Shown in pieces: positions 37,829-47,373 of a stretch of 64,000 bases of DNA; the stretch's first letter is position 1; each line of letters starts with the position of its first letter. Position numbers and translations under genes: made by a program. Origin of the DNA: Ornithinimicrobium cryptoxanthini (GTDB taxonomy: Bacteria; Actinomycetota; Actinomycetes; Actinomycetales; Dermatophilaceae). Below the pieces are notes generated by a model. The model made no database searches, was not told where the DNA came from, and was given only the letters and a program-made list of their open reading frames with translations. The stretch lies in contig NZ_CP099490.1 in assembly GCF_023923205.1 (NCBI RefSeq), positions 2,914,001 to 2,978,000 on the forward strand, in the 5' to 3' direction.

Positions 37829-40189
37829 CTATTCGGTGGTGAGGGTGGAGATGCGGGCGTCGGAGATGGAGCGTGAGCTAGCGCCTGTGGTCAGGGCCAC
37901 GGCCGCGAACAGCGCTGCGGGCAGCAGGACGTAGGTGAGCAGGGGGCTCACCGCGAAGGCGATGCGGCTGGTGCGCTGACCCAGCGACTCGAAGCCGCCG
38001 AACAGGCCCTCGAACATCAAGTTGAACAGCCCCTCACCCAGCGTGTTGGCCGCCACAGTGCCGACGAGGACACCCAGCAGGAGCACCAGCAGGACCCTGC
38101 TCAGGTATTGCCGTCGCAGGCCCTGGTCGTCGGCGCCCACCGCGCGCTGGACAGCGATCTGGCCAGCGTCCCGGGCCAGCAGCATCCGGGTGAACAGGGC
38201 TGTCATGAGCGCCGCGAGCGCCAGTGCCACGACGGCCGAGACGACCGCGGTGACCGTGATCTGCTGGGCGATCGGGCCGAGGGTCTGGATCCGCCACTGC
38301 TCGATGTCAGCGACCTTCGCCGGGGCGAGCTGGTCGGAGTATGCCGCGACCTTCGCCCCGCGGTCCGCCTCCGGGGCGAGCTCGACGCCGACGGTGTACC
38401 ACATGATGTCGTCCGCGTCGGTGGGCAGGACGGACTTGGCGGTCTTGCCCCCGTTGGTGACGTCCTGGTAGCTGCCGACCACCGCCAGCTCGCGGACCTC
38501 GGTCCCGACCTGGACGGGGAGGGTGTCCCCGACCTGGCGACCGGCCTGGTTCATCGCCAGCAGTGACAGCGCGATCTCGGTGCCGTCCGCGGGGGCCCGC
38601 CCCTCGGCATACGCCAGCGGGAGCAGGGTGTGGTCGCCGTTCTCGACATACAGACCGACGCTGTTGCCGTCCGCGTCGACGGTGTCGTTGCGGGTGGTGA
38701 CCAACGGGACAACCTCGGTCACCTCGGGGTCTGCCTCCAGCTCCTCGACGGCCCCGACGAACTGCTCGGCAGACGCTGGCTCGCTGTGCCGCAGGTCGAT
38801 CCGCAGGTCGACCTGACCGGTCCCCATGTAGTTGATGAACCCGGGGGCGCTGGCGGTGCTGGCCGAGCTGATCGGCACGATGATGATGAACGTGCTCACC
38901 GCGAAGACGAGGAAGAGCAGCAGGTAGGTCGGTGCGCGGCCCACGACGTCCATCAGCCCGAGCCGGAACTGCACCGGCGCCCGCGAGCGGTGGAGCCGCA
39001 TCCGGGCGCGGGACTGCCGGCCGGTGCTGCCCGCGCTGAGCGCGGTGACGGCGCTGATCTTGTTGAACCGGTGCAGCAGCACGACCACGAACAGCACGAG
39101 GACGGTCAGCACGGCCAGGGCCGCCAGGACGGGCGCCACCCAGTTCCAGATGCTCGGGACCGAACCCATGTAGCGGGTGATGTTGCGGGTGAGCAGGGGC
39201 GTCAGGGCCAGGCCGATGGGCAGCCCGAGCGCCGTGGCGATCCCGGCCAGCAGCGCGTACTTGGTCAGGTAGATCCGCTTCACCCCGCGCCCGGGGACCC
39301 CGATCGCCTTGAGGACGCCGATCTCGCGGTAGTCCTGCTCGGCGGCGGTGAGGAAGGAGAACCGCAGGCACAGCAGCCCGACGACCAGGAGCAGGGCGGC
39401 CACCAGGATCACGACCGCGGCCACCATGCCGTCGCCGATCATCGTGAACATGAGGAAGGCCGCGGAGTCGACCATCTGGCCCGCCGCCGGCATCTCGGAG
39501 TCCTGGTAGGCCTTCTGGAAGGTCGCGCTCTGGGTGCCGGGATCGGCCAGCCAGAACTCGATGAGCTGCTCGGTCTCGCCGGTGTGCTCGGCGACCTCCG
39601 CCAGGTCGACCGGTGACACCGCGAGTCGCTTCGAGCTGGTCACCGCGGGGTTCATGATCGAGTCACGGGCGAAGCCGGCGATGGTGAGCTCCTTGACGAA
39701 CCCGTCAGGGGCGGTGATCACGACGGGGTCCCCGACCTCGAGCCCGGCCTCCACCTGATAGATGACCGGCAGCAGGATCGCCCCGGTCTCGACCGCGGTG
39801 ATCGGCTCGTTGTCCAGGTCGAGCAGCAGGTCCCGCTCCGTGTTGGGCACCACCAGCGAGTTCTGCTGGATGTTGTCGGTCTGCACCACGCCATCGAAGA
39901 ACAGGTTGGCCCCGTCGATGCCGAGCAGGGTCATGGTCTGGTGGTGCACGACCTCCGGCCGCTCGGCCACCCACTCGTCGACCTGCTCCTGCTCAAACGG
40001 CCCCACGTGCAACTGGGCCACGTGCGGGGCGTCGGCTCGCTCCATCAGGTCACTCGAGGCTCCGACGAGCCGGACCAGGGTCCCGGCGCTCGCGGTGGCC
40101 AGGACCACCGAGAGCATCATGAGCACGACGAGTATGACGGTGACGCCGCGGTTGCGGCGGAAGTCACGGACGATCATGCGGGCGTACAC
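37829..40189 (-). CDS. FtsX-like ABC permease, cassette 1
   Basis: 786 residues. One N-terminal membrane helix (GVTVILVVLMMLSVVLATAS) is followed by a large extracytoplasmic domain. Three helices follow at about 255-370 around the cytosolic FtsX segment EQDYREIGVLKAIG. A second unit has a helix near 425, another external domain and three C-terminal helices with the duplicate motif ARDAGQIAVQRAVGADD. This double-FtsX arrangement fits type VII exporters. The stop is directly followed by the ATPase start. No substrate can be read from the sequence. Confidence 0.87.
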   Translation of the reverse strand: MYARMIVRDFRRNRGVTVILVVLMMLSVVLATASAGTLVRLVGASSDLMERADAPHVAQLHVGPFEQEQVDEWVAERPEVVHHQTMTLLGIDGANLFFDGVVQTDNIQQNSLVVPNTERDLLLDLDNEPITAVETGAILLPVIYQVEAGLEVGDPVVITAPDGFVKELTIAGFARDSIMNPAVTSSKRLAVSPVDLAEVAEHTGETEQLIEFWLADPGTQSATFQKAYQDSEMPAAGQMVDSAAFLMFTMIGDGMVAAVVILVAALLLVVGLLCLRFSFLTAAEQDYREIGVLKAIGVPGRGVKRIYLTKYALLAGIATALGLPIGLALTPLLTRNITRYMGSVPSIWNWVAPVLAALAVLTVLVLFVVVLLHRFNKISAVTALSAGSTGRQSRARMRLHRSRAPVQFRLGLMDVVGRAPTYLLLFLVFAVSTFIIIVPISSASTASAPGFINYMGTGQVDLRIDLRHSEPASAEQFVGAVEELEADPEVTEVVPLVTTRNDTVDADGNSVGLYVENGDHTLLPLAYAEGRAPADGTEIALSLLAMNQAGRQVGDTLPVQVGTEVRELAVVGSYQDVTNGGKTAKSVLPTDADDIMWYTVGVELAPEADRGAKVAAYSDQLAPAKVADIEQWRIQTLGPIAQQITVTAVVSAVVALALAALMTALFTRMLLARDAGQIAVQRAVGADDQGLRRQYLSRVLLVLLLGVLVGTVAANTLGEGLFNLMFEGLFGGFESLGQRTSRIAFAVSPLLTYVLLPAALFAAVALTTGASSRSISDARISTLTTE

Positions 40190-40229
40190 GACGCCTCACT
40201 CTCATGGTGTGTTGATGGGGCATGCGATG

Positions 40230-42764
40230 TCACTCCTGCACCACCGCGCGGAGCACGTCCACCTTGCTGGCACGGCGGGCGGGTGCGATGGCCGCGATGA
40301 TGCCGACCGCCGCGGCCACCAGGAGATAGCCGGCGAGCTGGGCCACCGGCACGGAGACCTGGGTGATCCCTTCGTCGCCGAGGGAGCGGCTGATGGCCAC
40401 GCCGACGAGCGTGCCGAGGGCGATCCCCGTGACGGCGCCGAGCATCGCCATGAGGACTGACTCACGGCGCACGATCGCCCGGACCTGTCGGCGGGTCGCG
40501 CCGACAGCCCTCATCAGCCCGAGCTCGCGGGTGCGTTCGAGGACGGAGAGCACGAGGGTGTTGACGATGCCGAGGACGGCGATGACGACCGCCAGGAGCA
40601 GGAGCGCGGTGACCACGCCGAGCAGCTGGTCCACCGACGCCTGGTTGCTCGCCACGAGCTCGGCAGGGTCGTTGACCACGACATTCGGGTGGTCCGCAAG
40701 CCTCTGACCGATGAGCTGCTCGGTCGCGACCAGGTCGGCACCGGGGGCGGCGGAGACCAGGACGGAACCATCGAGGGTTGACGTCACGTTGGCGGCGAAG
40801 TCCTCGAGCGAGACCCAGTGCGCAGAGCCGATGAGCGTGGTCGGCCCCTCACCCACGATGGCGGTGAGGGTCAACGTCACCTCGCCGGTCTCGGGGAAGG
40901 TGACGGTGACGGTGTCCCCGACCTCCACGCCATGGGACGCGGCCTCCCGGGTGCCCATCACCACGGCACCCGGGCTCAGGTCGATGACGCCGACAGGGTC
41001 GCCGACATCCATCACCAGCTCGAGGTCGCTCGGGTCGAGTGCGGCCACGACGGACCGGGTCCCCTCAACCTGGGCGCCGGCATACTTCAGCGCGACAACG
41101 GCGTCGAGGGCCTCCAGATCGCGCAGCGTGGCAGCAGCGGCCGGACTGATCCCCGCCCCGGTCCGGGTCAGGATGAAGTCGGCTCGGTTGCTGCCGGCCA
41201 CCACCTCCTGCACCGACTCACCCATAGACGTCGCGGTCACGGTGACCGCCGCGACGACCGTGACGCCGATCGTCAGGGCCAGCGCGGTGGCTGCGGCTCG
41301 TCGTGGTGCGCGGGCGATGTTGCGGGCGGCCATCCGCCAGCTGCCGCCGCGGCGCCCGTGGCCGGCGATCCTGGCCGTGCCCTGTGCCAGGGACGGTCCA
41401 GCTAGGACCAGCCCGACGAAGGCCGTCAGGCTCGCGAGGGCGGTGAGCATCATCTCGTCCCCGACCACAGCACTCGCGACCAGACCCAGGACCCCTGCCC
41501 CCAGCACGAGCGGTCCCGCGATGCGCCGGCGCAGGCGGATGCCGTCGGTCGTCGGAGTGGAGTCCCGCAGTGCCTCGATGGGGGCGATGCGGGTCGCGGC
41601 CCACCCCGGGACCGCGGCGGCGAGCGTGGTGACCCCCACCCCGACGGCGAGGGCAGCGATGACGGTGCGTGGCTCCAGGGCTACAGCAGTGGTGGGGACC
41701 TCGATGCCGATCAGGACGAGCAGCTGTCGGATCCCGATGGCCAGACCCATCCCGGCGAGGATGCCGAGTGCCGAGGCGAGCAGTCCGATGGCTTCCGACT
41801 CCAGCAGGATGCCGCTCAGCACCTGCCGACGTGTGGCACCCACGGCGCGCAGCAGAGCAATCTCGCGGCGTCGTTGGGCCACAAGGACGTTGAAGGTGTT
41901 CCAGATGACGAACGAGCCGACGAGCAGCGCTACCGCAGCAAAGACGAGGAGGACCTGGGAGAAGACGGCCAGACCGTCCTGCATCGCCGTGGCCTGCTCC
42001 CCAGCGACCTCTGCGCCGCTGAGTGCTTCGGTCCCGGGTGGGAGCACGTCGGCGATGCTGGAGCGCAGATCCTCGGGGCGCACGTCCGACTCGGCGAGCA
42101 CCGCGATCTCGTCCACCTGACCAGACTTGCCCAGCACCTGCTGGGCGGTCGGGAGGTCGAACCCGGCGAGCGTCGCACCCGCGAGGCTGTCGGAGTCGCC
42201 AAAACCGGTCACGGCGACGAGGGTGAACGTCTGGGCACCGCCGTCCGCCAGGACGATGTCCACCTCGTCACCCAGGTCGTAGCCAGCCCCCTCGGCCGAG
42301 CGCGCGTCGATCGTGACCTCGCCCAGCCCCTGGGGTGGCCGACCGTCCCGGTAGGTGAAGGCGCCGGTGAGGTCGGTGCTGGCACTCACGCTCGTCCCGA
42401 GCGTCGGTGCGCCGCCGGGCTGGATCGGTGCGCCGTCCTTGTCGAGGATCAGGGCGAAGCCGGTGACCGAGCCCTCCGCGACCGCGACGCCGGGCACCGC
42501 GGCAACAGTGTCCACGAGCCCCTGGTCGAGAGGACGGGCCTCACCCTGGAACGCCGGCTCGTCATACGCACTCGCGGAGCGGACCACCACGTCGGTGTTG
42601 CCCCTGATGCCGCTGAACAGCTCGTCGAACGCCTTGTTCATGGTGTCCGACAGCACGAAGGTCCCCGAGACGAAGGCCACGCCGATGGTGACAGCGGCCA
42701 CCGTGAGGAGCAGACGGAGCTTGTGGCTGAGCAGGTTGCGCAGGGAGACCCGGAGCATCGTCAA
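40230..42764 (-). CDS. FtsX-like ABC permease, cassette 2
   Basis: 844 residues with the same double-FtsX architecture as the neighbour. N-terminal MLRVSLRNLLSHKLRLLLT precedes helix 1. An external domain spans about 45-250. Three helices surround the segment VAQRRREIALLRAVGATRRQ, and the C-terminal repeat contains VLERTRELGLMRAVGATRRQ. Its first 4 bases overlap the stop of the upstream ATPase gene. A 40-bp gap separates its stop from the second permease. Sequence detail differs between the permeases, so they are paralogues and not a recent duplication. Confidence 0.88.
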   Translation of the reverse strand: MTMLRVSLRNLLSHKLRLLLTVAAVTIGVAFVSGTFVLSDTMNKAFDELFSGIRGNTDVVVRSASAYDEPAFQGEARPLDQGLVDTVAAVPGVAVAEGSVTGFALILDKDGAPIQPGGAPTLGTSVSASTDLTGAFTYRDGRPPQGLGEVTIDARSAEGAGYDLGDEVDIVLADGGAQTFTLVAVTGFGDSDSLAGATLAGFDLPTAQQVLGKSGQVDEIAVLAESDVRPEDLRSSIADVLPPGTEALSGAEVAGEQATAMQDGLAVFSQVLLVFAAVALLVGSFVIWNTFNVLVAQRRREIALLRAVGATRRQVLSGILLESEAIGLLASALGILAGMGLAIGIRQLLVLIGIEVPTTAVALEPRTVIAALAVGVGVTTLAAAVPGWAATRIAPIEALRDSTPTTDGIRLRRRIAGPLVLGAGVLGLVASAVVGDEMMLTALASLTAFVGLVLAGPSLAQGTARIAGHGRRGGSWRMAARNIARAPRRAAATALALTIGVTVVAAVTVTATSMGESVQEVVAGSNRADFILTRTGAGISPAAAATLRDLEALDAVVALKYAGAQVEGTRSVVAALDPSDLELVMDVGDPVGVIDLSPGAVVMGTREAASHGVEVGDTVTVTFPETGEVTLTLTAIVGEGPTTLIGSAHWVSLEDFAANVTSTLDGSVLVSAAPGADLVATEQLIGQRLADHPNVVVNDPAELVASNQASVDQLLGVVTALLLLAVVIAVLGIVNTLVLSVLERTRELGLMRAVGATRRQVRAIVRRESVLMAMLGAVTGIALGTLVGVAISRSLGDEGITQVSVPVAQLAGYLLVAAAVGIIAAIAPARRASKVDVLRAVVQE

Positions 42765-43534
42765 CGCCCCAGCCGCTTCATCGTCTCCAGCACACCGTCG
42801 TGCGTCGGGTCCTGGACGTCTTCGACGATGGCCCCGTCCACGAGGAAGATGACCCGGTCGGCGTATGCCGCAGCGATCGGGTCGTGGGTCACCATGACGA
42901 CGGTCTGGCCCAGCTCGTCAACGGCGGAGCGCAGGAAGGTCAGCAGCTCGGCGCTGGCCCTGGAGTCCAGGGCGCCGGTGGGTTCGTCGGCGAAGACCAC
43001 CTCCGGTCGGCCGGCCAGGGCGCGGGCGATGGCCACGCGTTGCTGCTGACCGCCGGAGAGCTGAGCCGGCGTGTGGTCCAGTCGGTCCTCCACATGGAGT
43101 GTGGACACGACGGTCGCCAGCCACTCCTGGTCAACCTGCCGTCCCGCAAGGTCGGCGGGCAGGGTGATGTTCTCCTCAGCCGTCAGCGGTGCAATGAGGT
43201 TGAACGCCTGGAAGACGAAGCCCAACCTGTCCCGGCGCAGGATCGTGCGCGCCGTGTCGGTCAGTGAGGCGAGGTCCGTGTCGCCGATGAAGGCGCGGCC
43301 TGAGGTCAACGTGTCGAGCCCCGCCATGCAGTGCATCAGCGTCGACTTCCCCGACCCCGACGGGCCCATGATCGCCGTGAAGGCGCCCGCGTCGAACCCG
43401 ACGGTGACGTCGTCGAGTGCGGTCACCGTTGCCCCGCCCACACCGTAGGTCTTGCGGGCCCCCTCCACGCGTGCCGCGATCGTCGCGACATTCGGGACAC
43501 TTTCCGTAGTCATGCTGCTGGTCATGGTCAACAC
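42761..43534 (-). CDS. ABC transporter ATPase (MacB/LolD type), cassette 2
   Basis: 257 residues. Walker A GPSGSGKST, Q-loop FVFQAFNLI, signature LSGGQQQRVAIARALA, Walker B VVFADEPTGALD and H-loop MVTHDP are all intact. It overlaps the membrane-protein gene upstream by 7 bp and the permease gene downstream by 4 bp, so the three are translationally coupled. In-frame ATGs at 43534, 43525 and 43513 are all possible starts. Confidence 0.93.
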   Translation of the reverse strand: MLTMTSSMTTESVPNVATIAARVEGARKTYGVGGATVTALDDVTVGFDAGAFTAIMGPSGSGKSTLMHCMAGLDTLTSGRAFIGDTDLASLTDTARTILRRDRLGFVFQAFNLIAPLTAEENITLPADLAGRQVDQEWLATVVSTLHVEDRLDHTPAQLSGGQQQRVAIARALAGRPEVVFADEPTGALDSRASAELLTFLRSAVDELGQTVVMVTHDPIAAAYADRVIFLVDGAIVEDVQDPTHDGVLETMKRLGR

Positions 43535-44415
43535 CTCTGTGAATGGTGCACAAGGGGCAAGGAGGACGATGGGTCGCCAGCTGCGCCACTGCCGTCACGC
43601 GTCTCGGTCGTGCGCTGGAGATATGCCCAGCAGGCGGCCAGGCTCGCCAGCACCACGATGGAGACCATCACGGCCACGGGCACCGCGTCGCTCTCACCAG
43701 CGCCAGTCATCAGCAGCATCGCCGCGATGATGCTGCTGCCCATCAGGACCGAGAAGGCTAGCCACGGTCCCAGCCAGAACAGGCCCGCCTGGTGCTGCCG
43801 CAGGGCGGCGACACCGGTGGCGATGAATGCCGGCAGGACGAGCGCCAGGTCGATCACGTGGATCGGGTTGACCCACAGCCCCGCCTCGGTCAGGCTCGCC
43901 GGGGGTTGGCCCGTCACCAGAGCGGGGACCAGCTCGCTCAGCCACAGCGCGGCGAACAAGACCCCGGTCACGATCAGAGTCCAGGCCGCGACCGTGCGGA
44001 CGCGCCCCGTGGGATAGCTGAGGGCCCCACGGCGCACCGGACCAACGTGGGTCACGACAGCCCACGAGCTGAGACCCAGGACCGCGACATACAGCAGGAA
44101 CAGGTAGTTGAGGTGGATGGCCATCGCATAGATGGTGAACGCGTAGATGAGGTAGAGCAGGGTGCCGAGCCAGAGCAGGCCCGCACGGGTCGAGCCGCGG
44201 CGATAGCGGATGGCGGTGACGACGAGCACCAGTCCGGCCAGCAGGTTGCCGATGTCCTGGCCCTGAGCCTGCAACGTCCAGTTCTGCGTCTCCTGTGCGT
44301 AGACACGGGGGTCGACAAGCCCGGCGATGCTGCAGGCCACCACCAGCAGCGCGATCAGCCCCGACCACGCCAGCGGACCGGTCCACGCACGCGTCGCTGC
44401 CGGACGGACAGCCAT
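43528..44415 (-). CDS. seven- or eight-TM membrane protein heading the ABC operon
   Basis: 295 residues, mostly hydrophobic helices (first: GPLAWSGLIALLVVACSIAGLV; others near 60, 95, 130, 160, 205 and 250). There is a short external loop after helix 1 and a polar C-terminal tail. I do not recognise a family. AGGAGAGGTGA lies upstream of the ATG, a strong ribosome site. Its 7-bp overlap with the ATPase gene makes it part of the transporter operon, perhaps as an immunity, sensor or accessory subunit; this is positional inference. Confidence 0.75.
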   Translation of the reverse strand: MAVRPAATRAWTGPLAWSGLIALLVVACSIAGLVDPRVYAQETQNWTLQAQGQDIGNLLAGLVLVVTAIRYRRGSTRAGLLWLGTLLYLIYAFTIYAMAIHLNYLFLLYVAVLGLSSWAVVTHVGPVRRGALSYPTGRVRTVAAWTLIVTGVLFAALWLSELVPALVTGQPPASLTEAGLWVNPIHVIDLALVLPAFIATGVAALRQHQAGLFWLGPWLAFSVLMGSSIIAAMLLMTGAGESDAVPVAVMVSIVVLASLAACWAYLQRTTETRDGSGAAGDPSSSLPLVHHSQRC

Positions 44416-44433
44416 TCAGATCACCTCTCCTGA

Positions 44434-44452
44434 CTACTACACAGCGTAGCAG
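44434..44452. promoter_or_regulatory. operator-like inverted repeat upstream of the ABC operon
   Basis: CTACTAC (44434-44440), 5 nt, then GTAGCAG (44446-44452); six of seven positions pair. It lies 18 bp before the first gene and overlaps a possible -10 (GTGTAGTAG on the minus strand), a classic position for a dimeric repressor of the PadR, GntR or TetR kind. No such regulator gene is in the window. Confidence 0.5.
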
Positions 44453-44599
44453 TAAGCCCTTCCTCTGCAGGCCACGGCCCCTGTGGCATCGGTCACTTCA
44501 CTGCCCAACACCGGTGTCCACGACGGTCGCCGGTCGGTTCAAGGTTGGCCCAATGCCGCAGTGGGTTTGTCGACCACTTTGCGAATTGTTGACGGACTC

Positions 44600-44628
44600 T
44601 TGACCCCGAGCACTGAGGTCACTACGGT
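44600..44628 (+). promoter_or_regulatory. sigma-70-type promoter for the NERD-RDD gene
   Basis: -35 TTGACC (44600-44605), 17-bp spacer, -10 TACGGT (44623-44628), about 75 bp before the GTG at 44703. The best classical promoter seen in the window. Confidence 0.5.
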
Positions 44629-44702
44629 CCTCAGCAGGCACGACTGGGGTCTGGGACGCACGGTCACGGACCACGGCCACAACGTCGGGGAACGGAGTCC
44701 AG

Positions 44703-45824
44703 GTGTCGGATAGGGAGGGACAGCCCTCGAGCGCCCACGCAGGCCGTGGGGCCGACGAGCAGGCACGACGGGCGGCCTCACGCGTCGAGAGGCTGAGGGC
44801 GCAGTTGGCCTCCGCAGAGCGCCAGCAGCAGGCGTGGGAGGCGGGTGGCGAGGGAGAGCGGCTCGTCGCCCGAGCCCTGCGCGAAGCCTGTTGGCCCGCG
44901 CTCCATGACCAGGCCTGGCCAGGGCGCCCTCGGGCCAACATCGACCATGTGGCGCTCTCCTTGTCACGCATCTGGATGATCGACGCCAAGCACTGGTCCG
45001 GCGATGTCACGATCCGGCAGGGCGTGCTGCGGCAGAACGGCTATCGCCGCACCGACTATCTCGAGAAGGCGCGGGACGCGGCCGAAGCCATGGCCTCTGT
45101 CCTGCCGGCTGCCAGCCCGCGGGTCGCGCCGATGATCTGCCTCACTCAGTCTGGCCGTGACCTGCCCGCCACGCTGGTCGACGGAGTCATCGTCGTAGGC
45201 GTGACGCATCTGTCTCGGGCGCTGGGCCCTGCGCCCGAGGAGTATGAGGAGCTGGCAGGCCTCGTGGCTGACGTGCGGGAGTCACTCCACCGTGAGGCGG
45301 TCGGACCGCCACGTCACGGGGCGGTCCGCGCAACAGGGGGCAGACCCGTGACTCCTCCTTTGACCTCGACAGCCACCTCTCGGCGCACGCCATCTATGTC
45401 ACTCCCCTCTCAGGCCACGCGACTGGCGCCCTGGGGGTTGAGGGCGCGGGCTACGGTGGTGGACTGGGCACTCATGGCACTTCCCCTGATCGCAGCGAGC
45501 ACGGCGTCACCCAGCGGCGACCTGGACATGATCGGCGGCTGGGTCTGGCTCCTCATCTTCGTCTTTGCCTGGATGAACGGACGTCATGGGTCTCCGGGCA
45601 AGAGACTGTTCGGCCTGCGCGTGGCTCGAGCCAAAGATGGGACGCGGCTGGGTGGCTGGCGCGGGCTGCTGCGTGGGTTCCTCCTCTTCCTCACGCTGCC
45701 TGCCACCGCGGGCCTCCTGTTTGTGATCTCCCTCCTGTGGCCACTGGTCGATCGACGCAAACAGACCTTGCACGACAAGGCGGTTGGCGCAGTTGTGACA
45801 GTCACGCGGCCGGTCGGGATGTAG
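44703..45824 (+). CDS. NERD nuclease-related domain fused to RDD membrane domain
   Basis: 373 residues. A coiled-coil N-terminus (about 20-47, rich in Arg, Glu and Gln) precedes a NERD domain at about 48-175: GGEGERLVARAL, ANIDHVALSLSRIWMIDAKH with the D-X-K pattern and later QNGYRRTDYLEKARDAA. After a Pro/Thr/Ser linker, residues 237-370 form an RDD domain with about three membrane helices: ATVVDWALMALPLIAAS, the RXGSPGKRLFGLRV-type motif (RHGSPGKRLFGLRVA) and DRRKQTLHDK. The fusion would tether a nuclease-like domain to the membrane. Start GTG 44703 with GGAG about 5 nt upstream. Confidence 0.83.
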   Translation: MSDREGQPSSAHAGRGADEQARRAASRVERLRAQLASAERQQQAWEAGGEGERLVARALREACWPALHDQAWPGRPRANIDHVALSLSRIWMIDAKHWSGDVTIRQGVLRQNGYRRTDYLEKARDAAEAMASVLPAASPRVAPMICLTQSGRDLPATLVDGVIVVGVTHLSRALGPAPEEYEELAGLVADVRESLHREAVGPPRHGAVRATGGRPVTPPLTSTATSRRTPSMSLPSQATRLAPWGLRARATVVDWALMALPLIAASTASPSGDLDMIGGWVWLLIFVFAWMNGRHGSPGKRLFGLRVARAKDGTRLGGWRGLLRGFLLFLTLPATAGLLFVISLLWPLVDRRKQTLHDKAVGAVVTVTRPVGM

Positions 45825-45868
45825 GGCACGCGCTCCGCCTCAGCGGCCGCAGACCATCGGCGCACCCA

Positions 45869-47212
45869 TCAAGCCCGGGTGAGCACCTGCTCGATCTCGC
45901 GCACCCGGGCGGTGAACTCCTCCACGTCGTGGTCCTGATGACCCGCGGCCTGGAACGCCTCCTCGAGCAGCCGGACCTGGGTCAGCAGCCGGGCCCGCAG
46001 GGCACGGTCGCGGGCGCGGCTTCCGACCCGCTGGACCAGGTCCAGCGAGACGTGCATGACCGAGGGTGACTCAGCGGCATACCAGCGCATGTGGTCCAGC
46101 ACGGTGGAGGTGAGGTCGACGGCCGCCACCTGCGGTGCGTGCACACGCAGGGTGCCGTGGGCGTCGTAGCGGCGGGTCGAGGGCAGCTCGCGCTGTGCCA
46201 GAAGTGACAGTCCGGAGGACAGGTCGTCCAGAGCGTTGATGGCGGTGAACGGGTCGTTGATGCCGGGGGAAAGAGCGCGGACCGCGAGCTCGGTCAGCTG
46301 CTGGACCGCGAAGGAGACGTCTTGGTAGGGGTTGCGGGCGTCGTCGATCTGGACCGCCGCGCGCAGCGCGTCGACGGTCTTCTTGTCGTCGCTGCTCAGG
46401 GCGTGCACTCTGGCGAGCACGGTGTCCTCCAGCACGTACTGACCAGGTCGGACGCACAGGTCGACCAGCACGTCCGCGTCCCGGGCCGCCTCCACCAGGT
46501 CCTCGCCGCGCACCGAGGTCACGTAGCCCGGCCGGCCGGCGTCGACCGGAACCGCGTCCTCGGCGAGGAGCTGGTCCAGCTCGTCGTCGTGGTGCGCCGG
46601 ATGCTGGTCGACCTCGTGCTCGTCGCGGCCCACCTGCTCGGGATAGAGCCGCTCGACGGTGTCGCGCAGGTCGGTGCGCACCCGACGGGCGATCGTGGAG
46701 ATCTGGATGGAGTCGGAGATGTGGTGGATGAAGTAGATCAGCACCGCCACGTTGAGCACAGCCAGGACGACCGCGAAGTTCACCGCCAGGTGCGGGACGA
46801 ACACCTCCGCGTCCGGGCCTCTCGTGTCGCCCAGGACACGGATCGAGCGCAGCACCAGGAGGCTGTAGAGGAAGGTCGCGACGTAGACGCCGAGCACGGC
46901 CTGGTTGCCCCGGTCGGCCATGAAGTTGCGGATGAGCCGCGGGCCGTAGGTGGAGGAGGTGAGGGCGAGCACCGCCATCGTGATGGAGAACGTCGTGCCG
47001 GCGACCGCCAGGGAGGAGCCGGCGATGGCGCCGAGGATGTCCCGGCTGCCACTCTCGCCGACCCTGTAGAGGAACGCGTCGGCCCACCCTGGCAGGGACA
47101 GGCGCCAGACTCGGTCGGACCAGATGAGCAGCTCTGCCAGGATCACCGCAGCCAGGCAGAGCAGGGCAGGGACGAACCAGAAGCGTTCCTTGAGCCGCTG
47201 CAGCAGGGTCAT
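45869..47212 (-). CDS. DUF2254 membrane protein
   Basis: 447 residues. Four N-terminal transmembrane helices (first: FVPALLCLAAVILAELLIW; then around 65, 105 and 140) are followed by a cytosolic C-terminal half of about 280 residues. DUF2254-type marks: AGSSLAVAGTTFSITMAVLA, SSTYGPRLIRNF and LSPGINDPFTAINALD. The family's function is unknown; a role as an ion-conducting or membrane stress protein is only speculation. Start ATG 47212; divergent from the receiver gene over 161 bp. Confidence 0.87.
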   Translation of the reverse strand: MTLLQRLKERFWFVPALLCLAAVILAELLIWSDRVWRLSLPGWADAFLYRVGESGSRDILGAIAGSSLAVAGTTFSITMAVLALTSSTYGPRLIRNFMADRGNQAVLGVYVATFLYSLLVLRSIRVLGDTRGPDAEVFVPHLAVNFAVVLAVLNVAVLIYFIHHISDSIQISTIARRVRTDLRDTVERLYPEQVGRDEHEVDQHPAHHDDELDQLLAEDAVPVDAGRPGYVTSVRGEDLVEAARDADVLVDLCVRPGQYVLEDTVLARVHALSSDDKKTVDALRAAVQIDDARNPYQDVSFAVQQLTELAVRALSPGINDPFTAINALDDLSSGLSLLAQRELPSTRRYDAHGTLRVHAPQVAAVDLTSTVLDHMRWYAAESPSVMHVSLDLVQRVGSRARDRALRARLLTQVRLLEEAFQAAGHQDHDVEEFTARVREIEQVLTRA

Positions 47213-47373
47213 GGACCCACCCTGTCAGGGCTGATGCGCCACGCACGTCAGGCGGGCCGTGCAGGCCCAGCGGCAGCGCAGCGTCCAGGGGGTTGAGCAC
47301 CTGGACCGTGCGGCCTGCCCCCCTGCACCCTTGACGTCTCGAGGACAGAATTGTCGCAGGAGGTGGGTTCCTC

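Noticed and set aside
37049..43534. Recent tandem duplication of the two ABC cassettes
   Set aside because: The permeases and ATPases differ clearly in sequence and gene order is mirrored, so they are old paralogues.
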